Source of the DNA: Acanthamoeba lenticulata | Taxonomy: Eukaryota; Discosea; Longamoebia; Acanthamoebidae | Reading direction: 5' to 3' | Assembly (NCBI GenBank): GCA_002179805.1 | Contig: NAVB01000416.1 | Span: 1-50,070, forward strand | DNA length: 50,070 nucleotides | Program-made: the position numbers and the translations under genes | Notes under the pieces: model-generated | Told to the model about the DNA's origin: nothing | Seen by the model: the letters and a program-made list of their open reading frames with translations, nothing else | Database searches by the model: none | Part shown: in pieces, positions 31,325 to 42,078 of the stretch | Numbering within the stretch: position 1 is the first letter of the stretch | Layout of the letters: every line of letters starts with the position of its first letter

Positions 31325-32477
31325 ATGATGACCCACGACGAGCAGGGGCTGGAGGGCAGCGAGGTGGATGCACAACAGCTGTTTCTCCAATTCGATCGTC
31401 GCTTCTTCCGCTCGAAACTTGCACCTCGCGTGCACTTTCGTTGGAGCAGCACACTGCTCAGGTTCCCCCCCCCAAGTCTGCAAGGCCGAGGGCTCGGGCT
31501 CACGTAATTTGTGCCCCTTTCTAGAGATACGGGTGAATGCGTGGTGCGGTCAAGGCGAGAAGGCGGCGGCATCTTCATTGCGCTGAGTGAGCCTATTCTG
31601 CGCTACCGCACGCGGGCCGACATTATTGATGCTCTTCTGGCATGTCCTACTCGTTTGACTTTGAACTCCAGTTGCCAACCACTCCTCTTCTCATTTGAAC
31701 TCTACTGGACTTGGTTGGTGCTATATAGCATGAGATGATCCATGCCTACCTGTACATCACACGAGACAAGAACTGGACCGAACACGGCAAGTCCTTTCTT
31801 GATCTTGCTCAGTACGTGATGTTGACGCGTCACCATCATCATCCCACTTTTCTCTGATGGCCAACAACAACACCGTCGACAACAGACTAATCAACAAGGC
31901 CGAGGGGACGAACATCCAGCCGCACCACAAGTTCACCGCTGAAGTGGACTTTCTCGTGCAATCGCGTAGCAGCTCGTCGACGCAGGCAGAAAACAAGCGA
32001 CCGGCAAAGACACCAAGTTCCAAACCCGCCACGAAGGGGCCGCATGTGGTCATGCAGCCGTCGTCCCGGCCAGGTGCACCCCACCTTCTTCTTGTACATG
32101 ATCCTTCCATTCACACGCGGGGCGAGGACATGACAAACAGCGCCGGCCACGACGTTGCGTCGATACTTTCAGGCCAGCGAGCACGTGTCAAAAGCTGCGA
32201 CTGTAGAGGCCAACCATCCGTCGGGCCTGCGGGAGCAAACACTCGACGAGAAAGAGACTGAACGACAGTACATCAGTACGTCGCCTTGAACACCCGCACG
32301 AGAGCGTTTCGTTTGAGCTCACGCACAGCACTTGTAGTCAGCCACACAACGGCCAACACGTCTTCCAAACCCATTGGCCGCGTGAAGACGAGCGCCAAGA
32401 GCAACGCTCGGCTCGACGGCTCGGTCAAGGTGGGCGACTGCCGGGTGGCCAGCCCCGAGATCATTCATATCGATTGA
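31325..32477 (+). CDS. SprT-like metalloprotease (Spartan-type)
   Basis: Exons 31325-31461, 31525-31639, 31729-31811, 31886-32073, 32141-32275 and 32329-32477; 807 nt, 268 aa. Spartan cuts proteins crosslinked to DNA. Matching features: QLFLQFDRRFFRSKL, HFRWSSTLL, GIFIALSEPILRYRTRADII, the zinc-binding HEMIHAYLY with downstream EHG (HExxH plus third His) and TNIQPHHKFTAEVDF. The second intron is GC-AG (CTTCTG then GCATGT), required to join DALL to HEMIH. The cysteine zinc-binding subdomain normally following FHDEV is not found; instead there are Ser/Lys/Thr-rich residues, one late Cys and the end EIIHID. No clear UBZ or PIP box. The 3' exons close in phase but rest on splice signals rather than homology. 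Confidence 0.78.
31640..31728 (+). other. GC-AG intron in the SprT-like gene
   Basis: Donor CTTCTG then GCATGTCC; acceptor CTATATAG. The next possible GT donor runs into a stop. The join creates DALLHEMIH, the active site. Confidence 0.78.
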
Positions 32478-32577
32478 TGATGCACCACGTGCAAAATCTT
32501 TTTATCCTTAAATCTTTAAGAAAAAATGAGAAAATGAGGAAAATACCTTTTTTAATATTGTTTTTCTTTGCTTGTAC

Positions 32578-34713
32578 ATGGAGCACGACGACAACGCTGC
32601 GACGGTGGCTTTTATCGGGTTGGGCGCGATGGGAACGCCTCTCGCGCAACGACTCCTCAGTGAGGGCTCGAAGCGGGGCCGAGTGGGGCGGCTGGTGTTG
32701 TGGGACCGCAGGAACGAGGCTTCCACTCAGCGCGCGACAGAGTGGACCAGCAGCGGGGCGACCCCAGTGGTCGAAGCTGCTGGCTCGCTCGCCGAAGTGG
32801 GCGGCGCACGTCCACGCTGGGTCGTCACCTGCCTGCCCACGTCGGCCGATGTGGCCGACGTTGCCGCCGGGCTCGTCCCGCACCTTCAGGCCGGGACCGT
32901 CTGGATCGACTGCACGTCCGGTGCGTAGGCCCAGTACAGTAGGTGGGAGCCGTTGAGGTCTCCATGAACTGACGATATATGATCAGGGGATCCGCACGCG
33001 AGCCGGGCCCTGGCCGGGCGCTTGGCCCAAGCGGGCGTGGCGTTTGTCGACGCCGCGCTCTCTGGCGGGCCGCGCGGTTCTGCCGCGGGTACGCTCACCG
33101 TGATGGTGGGCGGGGCCGACGAGGACGTGCCCCGCGCGATGCCCCTCATCGAGACCTTTGCGCGCGAGATCGTCCGCGCTGGCGGCGTGGGCGCCGGGCA
33201 CGCAATCAAGGCGGCCAACAACCAGCTCCTGGCGACGGCCATCTGGAGCACGGGCGAGATGCTCGCGAGCTTGTCCAAGCTCGGCGTCGACCCTGCCGTC
33301 GCGCTTGGCGCCATCAGCAAGTCCTCTGGTCGCAGGTGCGACCACATTATTCTTCCTATTTATTTTTATTATTATTATTTAATTCTATTTCCATTTTTCA
33401 ACCTTTTTTTTGGTGCAGTTGGGCGTCGATGCAGCGCTTCCCGGACAACATTCTCACGCGCGGCTTCGACTACGGGTTTCGGCTGTCGCTCCTCCAGAAG
33501 GACATCCGGACGGCCTGTGGCATGGCCGCCAGTGTCGGGTACCTTGCCTGCTGCCGACTTACATCAAGTGGTATGCGCGATGGCTCACCGACACGCGCGC
33601 CGCAGGGCCTACACGCCGCTCGCGCTGCGCGTGAAGGAGATGTACGAGGCGGCCGCCCACGCGCTGCCGCCAGAGGCCGACCACGTCGAGGCCGTGAAAT
33701 GGACCGAGCGGCTGAGCCACGTCACCCTCCTGCCCACCGCCGCGGCTTCGTCCGAGGCCGCGCGTTGTCCCGACTTGCAGGCGCTCGGCATGCAGCTGGT
33801 GGTCTTTGACTGCGCCGGGACCGTCATCGACGAGGGTGCGCCTCTCTGTGATGACGAGGAAAAGGTCCTGTGTTCTTCTTGTCCAAGACCCATAACACTT
33901 GGGCGCGCGCGCAAGCAGGCGCGCTGGTGTACGAGATCTTGCAGAGCACGATGCGGGCCAATGGGCTGGTCGTCGAGCCAGCTGAGTTTGACAAGTGGCA
34001 CGGCACCAACAAGCGCGACGTCATCGCCCACTTTGTCCACCTCCAGACCGACAAGGACAAGGCGTCGACGGAGAACACCAGCGCTGAGGCCGCCATCCAG
34101 CGCATCTTTGACGAGTTCATGGCCGGCATCGAGAAGGCCTACTTTGCCGAAGACCAGAACAACGTGCGCCTCTTCCCGGGCGTGCTCGACGTCCTGCGCC
34201 AACTGCGCGCCGCCGGCATCAAAGTGGCCCTCAACACCGGTACTGCGCGAGGCCTCGTCTTGGCCTTGAAGAAGACTCATGTGTGACGGCGTTACAACGT
34301 CTCAGGCTACCCGCGCGTGGTCGCCGAGCGGCTGCTGACGAAGCTCGGCCTGTGGGCCGAGGTCGACGAGCTCGTGGTGGCCGACGACGTGGGCTTCGGC
34401 CGTCCCTATCCCTACATGATCCACCACCTCATGCGCCGCTTCGCGCTGCTCGATGCCCGACGCGTGGCCAAGGTGGGCGACACCGCACGCGACGTGCTCG
34501 AGGGCAAGTACGCCGGCTGCGGCCTCGTCATCGGTACGTTCCTCGTTCGACGTCCCGCGCAGGACGACCACCAGTGGCTGACTGACCATCATGTCATACG
34601 CGGCAGGCGTGTTGAGTGGCGCCGATGGGAAGGACACGCTGCTGGCGTCCGGCGCGGACGTCATCCTGCCCAGCGTGGCCGACATTGTGGTTGGGCTGCC
34701 GAGTAGTAACTAA
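32578..34713 (+). CDS. Beta-hydroxyacid dehydrogenase fused to a phosphonatase-like HAD hydrolase
   Basis: Exons 32578-32920, 32987-33335, 33419-33538, 33606-33835, 33919-34239, 34306-34533 and 34607-34713; 1698 nt, 565 aa. Residues 8-300 form a 3-hydroxyisobutyrate dehydrogenase-type enzyme: VAFIGLGAMGTPLA (NAD(P) loop), WVVTCLPTSADV, VDAALSGGPRGSAAGTL with VMVGG, and the catalytic-Lys segment HAIKAANNQLL. From 333 a HAD hydrolase begins with VVFDCAGTVID; the nucleophile Asp339 is followed by Cys-Ala, as in phosphonoacetaldehyde hydrolase, where Ala replaces the usual second Asp. It continues RLFPGVLDVLRQLRAAGIKVALNTG, VGDTARDVLEGKYAGCG and ASGADVILPSVADI. All junctions are GT-AG. The two halves lie in one continuous exon (33606-33835), so they are one protein. 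Confidence 0.88.
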
Positions 34714-34816
34714 CTGACAAGAACCCTTGTTCCTCTACTTCAGACCACCTTCATCTGCAACAACTTGGCCTTTACCGAGAAAGTGGCAACTTCTTCAATT
34801 AAAGAACGTTTTTATG

Positions 34817-37172
34817 TTACGGCTCCAGCGAGTCGTACCACCAGATGCGCTGGTGGTACTGAATAAAGGCCAAGGCCAGAAGCCCATTGTGGGCCACAAT
34901 GGCTACCGTGTAGCCGATGAAGGCGCGGTTCTTGCGCAGGACCTTGGCGATGGGCATCAGCGCCAGATACACGCTCTTGTACCGGAATCGCAGCTGCGCA
35001 AACGAATATTAATACCTGAAAAAAAACAAACAAACAAAAAAACAAAAAAAAAACAAACAAAAGCAAAAAAAAAAACAAAACAAAACAAAACAAAACAAAC
35101 AAAAACAAAAACAAGGAGCTTGTACCAGGAGGTAGCCTGCGAGGCCGGCCAGGATGATGAAGACGCTGTTGCAGGCCACGTAGATGACCGAGTGAACGTA
35201 GTCGTGGCCCGTGAGCCGACTCAGCTCTCGTCCTGTGAGTGAGCGAGATCCACCATTGTCAACAACTTCTTCTTGCAAGACAGCAGGGAAATGGCACGAA
35301 CCGGAATCGTCGGTGAGGCTGATGTAGGGCTCGTCAGAGAAGTTGTAGTAGCTGCGATTGGGCCCGTAGCGCAGGACGACGCTGATGAAGAGGTAGAACA
35401 CGGCCGCCGTCAACTTGCTGACGATCCGCCAGAAGTAGAACCGTGTCTGCCTCCGCATATAGCCTGCCAGGCCGGCCGCCAAGCGTCAGCATCCACCACA
35501 CAAACAACAATGAAGCCATATGAGAGGTCCTTTTTGTCTTGAGCGAATGAGAAAAAGAATTGTACCGGGACGGTTGTTGGAGTGGCCGCGGTCATCGGGC
35601 AGGTCGTCGTTGTTCTCGACGGGCTTTTTGTCGCCCCACTTGCCCGTGAGCACGCCCTTGATCCAGACTCGAAACACGAACCACCTGATAACGACGATGA
35701 TGATGTTGATGGTGATGTTGATGTTGATGATGAGCGAGAGAGAGATCGACAACAAGACGAGACAGGAGGAGAACTGTTGAACGTACGGGTGAGTGAGGAA
35801 GATCAGATTGGCGACATCGCCGCCAAACTGGAGGGCCCAGATGTAGAGGAACGTCAGCGGGTTCTTGACGTTGGGATAGGCCAGCACTTGGAACTGCAGC
35901 ATCGAGTTCCCGACAGATTCACGTTAGAACGATCGTTCGAGAAGACAAAGGAGGAAGAGGGTTCGCAATACCATGTCGGTCATATTGTTGACCCAGAAGC
36001 CGGCAATGAGCATGCCGAGCTCGATGGGGAATGGGTCAGAGAACGACAGGATGGTCTTTCTGTTGATGAAGGTGAAGATGGCTAGCCATACCGACACAAG
36101 CATGAGGCGATGATGCGACCCAACAAACGTGAAGAAGACAAAGAAGAAGAAGAAGAAGAAGGTGCGTACAGAGGGCAAAGGAGAGGACGGGCTGGATGTT
36201 GGCCGGCACTTCGCGGAAGAAGATGACGTAGACGCATAGCGCCGACAAATGCACAAAGTGGGCCGCGGCGATCTTGGTGTAGCGCCAGAAGAGGTGCTGC
36301 CACCCTTCCAGCCGGCTGCGATCGAATCGCTCAAGGATGTAGGCGCCTGAAGTGAACAAGAAGACGAAACCGTCAGGGGCAACGAACAACAACGAGGTAC
36401 CAGAACATTCAACCTACCGAGGAAAGCGGTGATGTAGGAGATGCCGAACGAAATGAGACCGATGAACTCAAAGTAGCCGAACAGGTAGACGAGCGGCACG
36501 AGGACAAGGATCTCCATGAGGTAGATGATGAACAACATCGGCACTATGGAGGAGGCGATGCAAGCGTCAGAGGACTTGATGGTGAAGAACAGGACAAGAA
36601 CAACGTACGGAAAGCCTTGAAGGGATGAGGCGACTCGACACAACCAAAGTAGGCCGTGACGCTCAGGTAGCCGATGACGGTCATGATCAATGGATTGACA
36701 AAGAACAGCGTCGGCCAGCTCCCCTGTTTTATTTTAATCAGGTTAGTTATGCAAACCAGCCGCTAGCAAGTGAGATGATGCAGAAGAACAAGCTCGGGAG
36801 ATGTACGTGACGCGTGAAAATCTCGGAGGGATCACCTAGCGGCGTGCTGGCCAGAGCCAGGATGAACAGGTTGGGCAGGAGCAGTACGGAGAACCAAAAG
36901 GTGATTTGACGCAACAGCAACGTGAATTGTGACTGCCCTCGTTCCTCTTCTTCCTCTTTTAACAGCTGTTTGTGCAGCAGCGCTTCTACGTCCCCATCGT
37001 CTGGTTGCGAATGGAAGGCGGCTTGGTCTAACCGTCGGCCGTTGTGGCTCAGGTACGTGCTATCGAACAATGCGTTTGATGAAAGTAGTGCATTTCTTTC
37101 GTTATAGTGGCTCCCTCGCGTTGTGGGGGACAGCCCTTCCGCCAACGGCAAAGCGGCACCGTTCTCATCCAT
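34817..37172 (-). CDS. Polytopic membrane protein, family not recognised
   Basis: Minus strand, exons 36807-37172, 36609-36723, 36418-36543, 36170-36346, 35972-36081, 35787-35893, 35566-35684, 35302-35463, 35126-35232 and 34817-34993; 1566 nt, 521 aa. An N-terminal cytosolic-looking stretch of about 80 charged residues precedes roughly ten hydrophobic segments, for example ITFWFSVLLLPNLFILALA, MLFIIYLMEILVLVPLVYLF, AAVFYLFISVVLRYG, HSVIYVACNSVFIILAGLAG and VAIVAHNGLLAFAFIQY. Loops carry conserved-looking Trp, Asp and Asn (WVNNMTDM, SYYNFSDEPY). The short C-terminus is WWYDSLEP. No transporter or channel signature is recognised. It diverges from the FYVE/SDR gene over about 470 bp. Confidence 0.75.
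35018..35115. repeat. A/C-only low-complexity tract in an intron
   Basis: About 100 nt made almost only of A with regularly spaced C, in the last intron of the membrane-protein gene. On the coding strand it is a long T/G tract ahead of the acceptor. Probably slippage-derived. Confidence 0.75.
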
Positions 37173-37644
37173 TTAATTGTATATAGTGTGAAATGAGATC
37201 AATCAACAAGAATGGGCCAGGCATGATCGCACCCTGTGCGTTGCGCGTGCGTGGGAGGCTGGACGAGCTACAGCTCTCGCAGTCCAGCAACAGGAGCAAA
37301 CTCACCGAAAGGCACTCATCGTTTTGAACGAAAAAGCGCGCGAACCGTCTTTGTCGTGCTCTTGTTTTCGATATGTCTTGGCCGGGATTCGAACATACGC
37401 GCCGGTCAAGGAAGCCGTGCAACGACAGCCGACTTTTACGCGGAAGCACGGCGAGCGGCCGGCCGCGTGTGCGTGTTGGCTGTGGAATCTCCCTAGCATC
37501 CTACCTGATACAGGCTCAGCCCTGGCGGCCAGCTTGGCCGGGGTCGGGTGGAGCACTCGGGCAGGCTTTCTCCAGGGCATAACCCAACCTACTACTACGA
37601 CATAGGAGACACAAGAGGAACACACATCACATCGACATATCGCT
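37173..37644. promoter_or_regulatory. Divergent intergenic region
   Basis: About 470 bp between the membrane-protein and FYVE/SDR start codons. Frames of 60-140 residues cross it on both strands without domain features. A GGGATTCGAAC string near 37384 recalls a tRNA T-loop in reverse, but no stem pairs around it. Confidence 0.45.
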
Positions 37645-40600
37645 ATGGACAAGGGTAGAAGCCGCAGAAGAAGCAACCGGCGAAAGGGAAGGCGCTCCTC
37701 GCAGGCCAAGGTGGACATGGCCATTGCCCAAGGCGAGCCCGCTGAAGGGCTGCACTCTGTGCCTTTAGAGACAGAGACCGGCGAGAAGAGGGACTACGAC
37801 GAGTCGCCCGGTGAAGGTGAATCGAGAAGTGGAAGCGATGTAGAGGAAAGTGAAGGTGAAGAGGAAGCCTCCCGACGACATGCCATCGAAGAGATGCGCA
37901 AGAAGAAGATGGAAGAAGATGCAGATAAAGAAGATCAGCGGCGGTCCGAAGGCGAAGGCATGCTCTACGACGCGGCCTCGCTCGAGGAGGAACAGACGCC
38001 CCGGCCGGGCAAATTCGACACACAAGTCGAGAAGCAGGCTGGCGTCCGCATGACCGCCGTCCACAAGGAGGCGACAAAGACCACCACCAAGAAGGTGAGC
38101 TCCGACGACGCCGACCTGATCAGGTCTGAGGGCGAGGGCATGCTCTACGACGCGGCCACGCTCGAGGAGGAGCAAACGTCCCGCCCGGGCAAGTTTGACT
38201 CGCAGGCCGAGAAGCAGGCTGGTGCGCGCCTGGGAGCTCATGTGACCAAGACGGAGGAACGCACGACTGTGACCAAGAAGGTGGAAACGCGTCGGACCGA
38301 CGTCGCCGCCCACGACGAAAGGGTGAGCGCCTACGACGCCGACCTTATCCGGTCCGAAGGCGAAGGCATGCTCTACGACGCGGCCACGCTCGAGCAGGAG
38401 CAGACGGCCCGCCGGGGCAAGTTTGAAACAGAGGCCGAGAAGCGCGCTGGGACCCGCATGGGCGCCACCAAGAGAGAGGGCAACATCTTGGGTCAAGACG
38501 ACGCCGACCTGATCAGGTCTGAGGGCGAGGGCATGCTCTACGACGCGGTCACGCTCGAGGAGGAGCAGACACCCCGCCGGGGCAAGTTCAACACGCAAGC
38601 CGAGAAGCGTGCCGGGACCCGTTTGGGCGCCACCGAGAAGATCAAAGAGGATCGGCAACCGAAGAAGGCTGACGAGAAGAAGGACATGGGGGAAGAGGAA
38701 GAAGAAGGCGGCTATTTGAGCCAGGATGACGCCGACCTGATCCGATCCGAGGGCGAGGGCATGCTCTACCATGCGGCCACGCTCGAGGAAGAGCAGACGC
38801 CCCGAGCGGGCAAGTTTGACACGCAGGTCGAGAAGCTCGCTGGGCTGCGCATGGGCGCCGCCCTGGCCAGCAGGCTGGAAGAAGCCCAACAACGGCTGCA
38901 GCGCGACGAAAAGAGCGAACGCGAAGCCCAGAAGAACGAAGACGACGTCGACGAGAGCCCTCGCCCGATGAAACGACAGGAGACCGAGGAGGAGGCCTAC
39001 GAGCGACTCAAGCACGAGGCCGAGGAGGAGCAGCGCCTGCGTGAGGAGGTCGAGGAGGAAGAGCGCCGGATGAGGCAAGAAGAGGCCGAAGCCGAGGCCG
39101 TGCGCCTCCGCATGGCGCGGGACTGGGAGGAGCTCGAGCGCCAGCGCGCGGCGCAGGAGGAGGAAGCCCGCAAGAGCCGCGAGAAGGTCGAAGAGGTCCT
39201 TCGCGCCGCTGAAGAGGAGGCCCAGCGCCGGCAGCAGAGCATGAAGGAGACGATGAAGGAACGCGAGCTCACCGAGAAGCTGCGGCGCGAGCGCGAGATC
39301 GAGGAGCTCGTCATGCGCCAGAGCCTCGAGCTCCAGAACCGACGCGACCAGCTGCGCCAGTCGTCGGCCCGCCGCATGGGACCCGTCAAGTGGGTCCCCG
39401 ACGAGCAGGTCTCGGCCTGTCAGAGCTGCCAAGTGGCCTTCACAGTCCTTCGCCGTCGCGTACGCGTCCCCCCCCCCGGCTCCGTTCTTTAATGCTCGGT
39501 CGTTTTCGTTTTTTTTTGTCGTCTCACGCACGACACATGTGGACGACGGCGCAGCATCACTGCCGAGCCTGCGGCAAGATCTTCTGCGCCAAGTGCTCGA
39601 ACAAGGAGTTCAGGGTGCGATGGTACGAGACCCCCGAGCGCGTGTGCGCCACCTGCTACCTGGACCTCCAAGGTTCGTTCCTCTTTCCACATGTCCACAT
39701 CGCTTCTCTCTCGCGTTACGGCAACAACAATGACAATAACGATAACCACAGGCAACTTGGAGGGCAAGGTCGTGTTGATGAGCGGCGCCAATTCTGGGGT
39801 GGCCGCCCAAGTGGCCGAGGAAATGGCCCGCCAGGGCGCCACGCTGGCCCTGCTCTCACCCGACGCCGAGGAGTCGTCGGCTCTCGCGCAGCGTATCAAG
39901 AAGGCGACGGGCAACACCGAGGTGATGCCCCTGTGGGCCGATTTCTCGAGCCTCGAATCGGTGAGCGAGGCCGTCGAGCGCTTCCGTCGGCAGTTCAACC
40001 GCATCGACGTCCTCATCAACAACTGCGACGTCGACCCCAAGAACGGGCGCGAAGTCCACACGCTTACACACGACGGGTACCTTCTCCCTCTCTCTCTCTC
40101 TCTCTTCGCTTTCGCATTCGCGTTCGTTCTTGCTGATTGACTCAATGTCCTGTTCGATAGGAACGAGAAGCTGTTTTCGCTCAAGTATCTGAGCCACTTC
40201 CTGGTCATCTACTCCCTTCTCGATCTGCTCAAGCTTAGCGCCCCTTCGCGCGTCGTCAATGTTTGTCCCCATCCCGGTACGTCCTCCCCACTGGCCTCTT
40301 CATCCTTTTTCACCATCATCGTCATCGTCACCGTCAATCTCACCTGCGGGCTCCGAGCAGGGAAGCACACACACGTCAACTTTGACGACCTGCAGCAGGA
40401 GCACCACTGGAGCCCGACTCGGGCGACCGAGCAGGCCCGCCTGGGCATCTACTGCCTCACCCGCGAGCTGGGCATGCGCCTCAAGGGTGCGTCCTCACTT
40501 TTTATCTTAATTTATTTTACATTTACAATTTATTATTTATATTTTAATGTTTTTTTCTTATGCGGGCTGGCGTGGCTTCAGGCTCGGGCGTGGCGGTGAA

Positions 40601-41340
40601 CGTGCTGGACCTGCATCACGTCTACACGTCGGACCAGTCCATGTGCCGCCGCGCATGGAGGCACCTCCAGGGCGACACCTCGGACGACGAGGCAATGTAC
40701 GTCCTTCTTCCAACACATTACCCACATTCCATCACATTCCATGGCCGCTGACACGTTGGGGGAACACAGGCGGGCCTACTTGTACATGGCGGCGTCGCCG
40801 CTGACGCAGGAGGTGAGCCGCGGCTGCTTCGAGCCTGACGGGACGCCCACGCTTTTCCGCGGGCGCGCGCTGGACGAGGGCTTCTGCGCCCACTTCTACC
40901 GGGCCAGCTACGACCTCGTGGCCCGCTGGGTGGGGCAGGACGACGCCGGGGGCCTGATGGAGGGCCGTCTGATGGAGAACGCCCTAAGCGACCGCATCCG
41001 CGAGGCCACGCGCGAGCGCGAGGAGCAGCGGGAGCTCGTCGAGAACTCGCGGCTCGAGATCGACATCGGCTCCGACCTCGAAGAGGAAGTCGAGGTCGCA
41101 TCAACGACGGACAAGCGCGGTCGTGCGGGGAAGCAGAGAACGACGATGACGACAACAACAACGACGTCCACTGGCGACAGCGGCGGAGGCGTGGGACCGC
41201 TGATGGGGAAGGCCAGCGAGATGCCAGCGAGCGACAGCCGGGGCAGGAGCAAGCACGTCGCCCAGCCAGCAAAGGAGCGCCTTGACCTTGGGCCCAAGGT
41301 GGAGGCCGACACGGAGAACCCGGCACTGGCGCTGTGGTGA
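37645..41340 (+). CDS. Tandem-repeat / coiled-coil / FYVE finger / SDR-fold fusion protein
   Basis: Exons 37645-39444, 39555-39672, 39752-40076, 40161-40276, 40361-40486, 40582-40696 and 40770-41340; 3171 nt, 1056 aa. Order: basic N-terminus; five repeats at about 98-410; coiled coil at about 415-575; a FYVE finger at about 580-640 (WVPDEQVSACQSC, then THHCRACGKIFCAKCS and ERVCATCY); then a short-chain dehydrogenase fold at about 645-880; and an acidic tail. FYVE fingers bind PI3P on endosomes, but the basic patch before HHCR is replaced by Phe-Thr. The SDR part has KVVLMSGANSGVA for the cofactor loop and RIDVLINNCD, but no YxxxK after FDDLQQEHHWSPTRATEQAR, so it is probably non-catalytic. 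The first intron joins VAFT to HHCRACG. Confidence 0.85.
37939..38873 (+). repeat. Five coding repeats of about 45 residues
   Basis: Repeats start near 37939, 38104, 38332, 38500 and 38728. The shared core is RSEGEGMLYDAATLEEEQT followed by RxGKFDTQAEKxAGxRxGA; copies 2-5 start DADLI. Spacers of 10-30 residues differ in length and sequence, so this is an expanded binding or linker module rather than a recent duplication. It lies in the first exon of the FYVE/SDR gene. Confidence 0.9.
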
Positions 41341-41424
41341 GCACCTCGTTTGGAAAAGAACAATGTAAGGAGTGTTTTGATGTTGAAACCCTCTTGGAAA
41401 GCAACCAACAACAAGAGCTTATGG

Positions 41425-41933
41425 TCACTGTGACGCGCGTCCTTGCCGGGGTGCGTCTTCCAGCGCACTGATCCACTTGTGTATCTCACTGAGCCAGCCA
41501 GCACCACTCTTTCACGCTTCTCCCACTCGGGGACGTCAAGAGACAGAACCGTGCGCAGCAGTGTCTCCACCGCGCAGGACATGCGGCACCCACCAGCCGC
41601 TGTCGCGCACTGGAAGTAGTTGAAACAGATGAGGTCTCGGGCGGTCCCTTGTTGCGGTGGCCTGCTGCAACTCCTCCAAGCCACGCCTCACAGTGGCCAG
41701 AACATCAGCAAGGAACTCCTGGTGTCCATCAAGTATTGAAGGAGACCCTTTTAAAGACGCGCAAGTCCACACCGCACCAATCGTGTTTGCCAGAAGTTGG
41801 AACAACAAGCTGTGCTGGATGGACATGAAGAGATCTTCCAAAACACCAGAGGCCAATGGCTAAGCGCACCCATTTTTGATCCAGAACTCACCCCGAGCAG
41901 ACGCATGGTGAAGTGGAGTTTGACCAGTTCCAT
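41425..41933 (-). pseudogene. Broken gene fragment, unknown helical protein
   Basis: Minus strand. ATG 41933 reads MELVKLHFTMRLLG, then a clean GTGAGT donor and a TCCATCCAG acceptor join it to HSLLFQLLANTIGAVWT (41852 down). The frame continues DGHQEFLADVLATVRRGLEE, needs a one-base shift near 41645 to enter DLICFNYFQCATAAGG and LLRTVLSLDVPEWEKRERVV, and another at the GCTGGCTGGCTC repeat near 41490 to reach WLSEIHKWISALEDAP and a stop. The helical, Leu-rich text and good splice pair suggest a once-real gene; the shifts suggest decay or assembly errors. Family not recognised. Confidence 0.4.
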
Positions 41934-42078
41934 AGTTCACCCCAGGAACATCACATTCTCTTGAGGAGGGTAAAGAAAGACCATTGGTGTCTTAGTATTA
42001 AAAATATGAAGGACGACTTACAAGCTTATGCTTGGTGACCAGAAGGAGAAAGGGAAGGGAAGGGCTTCGAGGAAGCGC

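Noticed and set aside
37375..37460. Possible minus-strand tRNA, from a GTTCGAATCC-like string
   Set aside because: The flanking 5-base segments do not pair as a T-stem, and no acceptor or anticodon stem can be drawn.
37765..39531. 588-codon minus-strand open frame
   Set aside because: Mirror of the repeat and coiled-coil exon of the FYVE/SDR gene. No domain, and composition is explained by codon bias.
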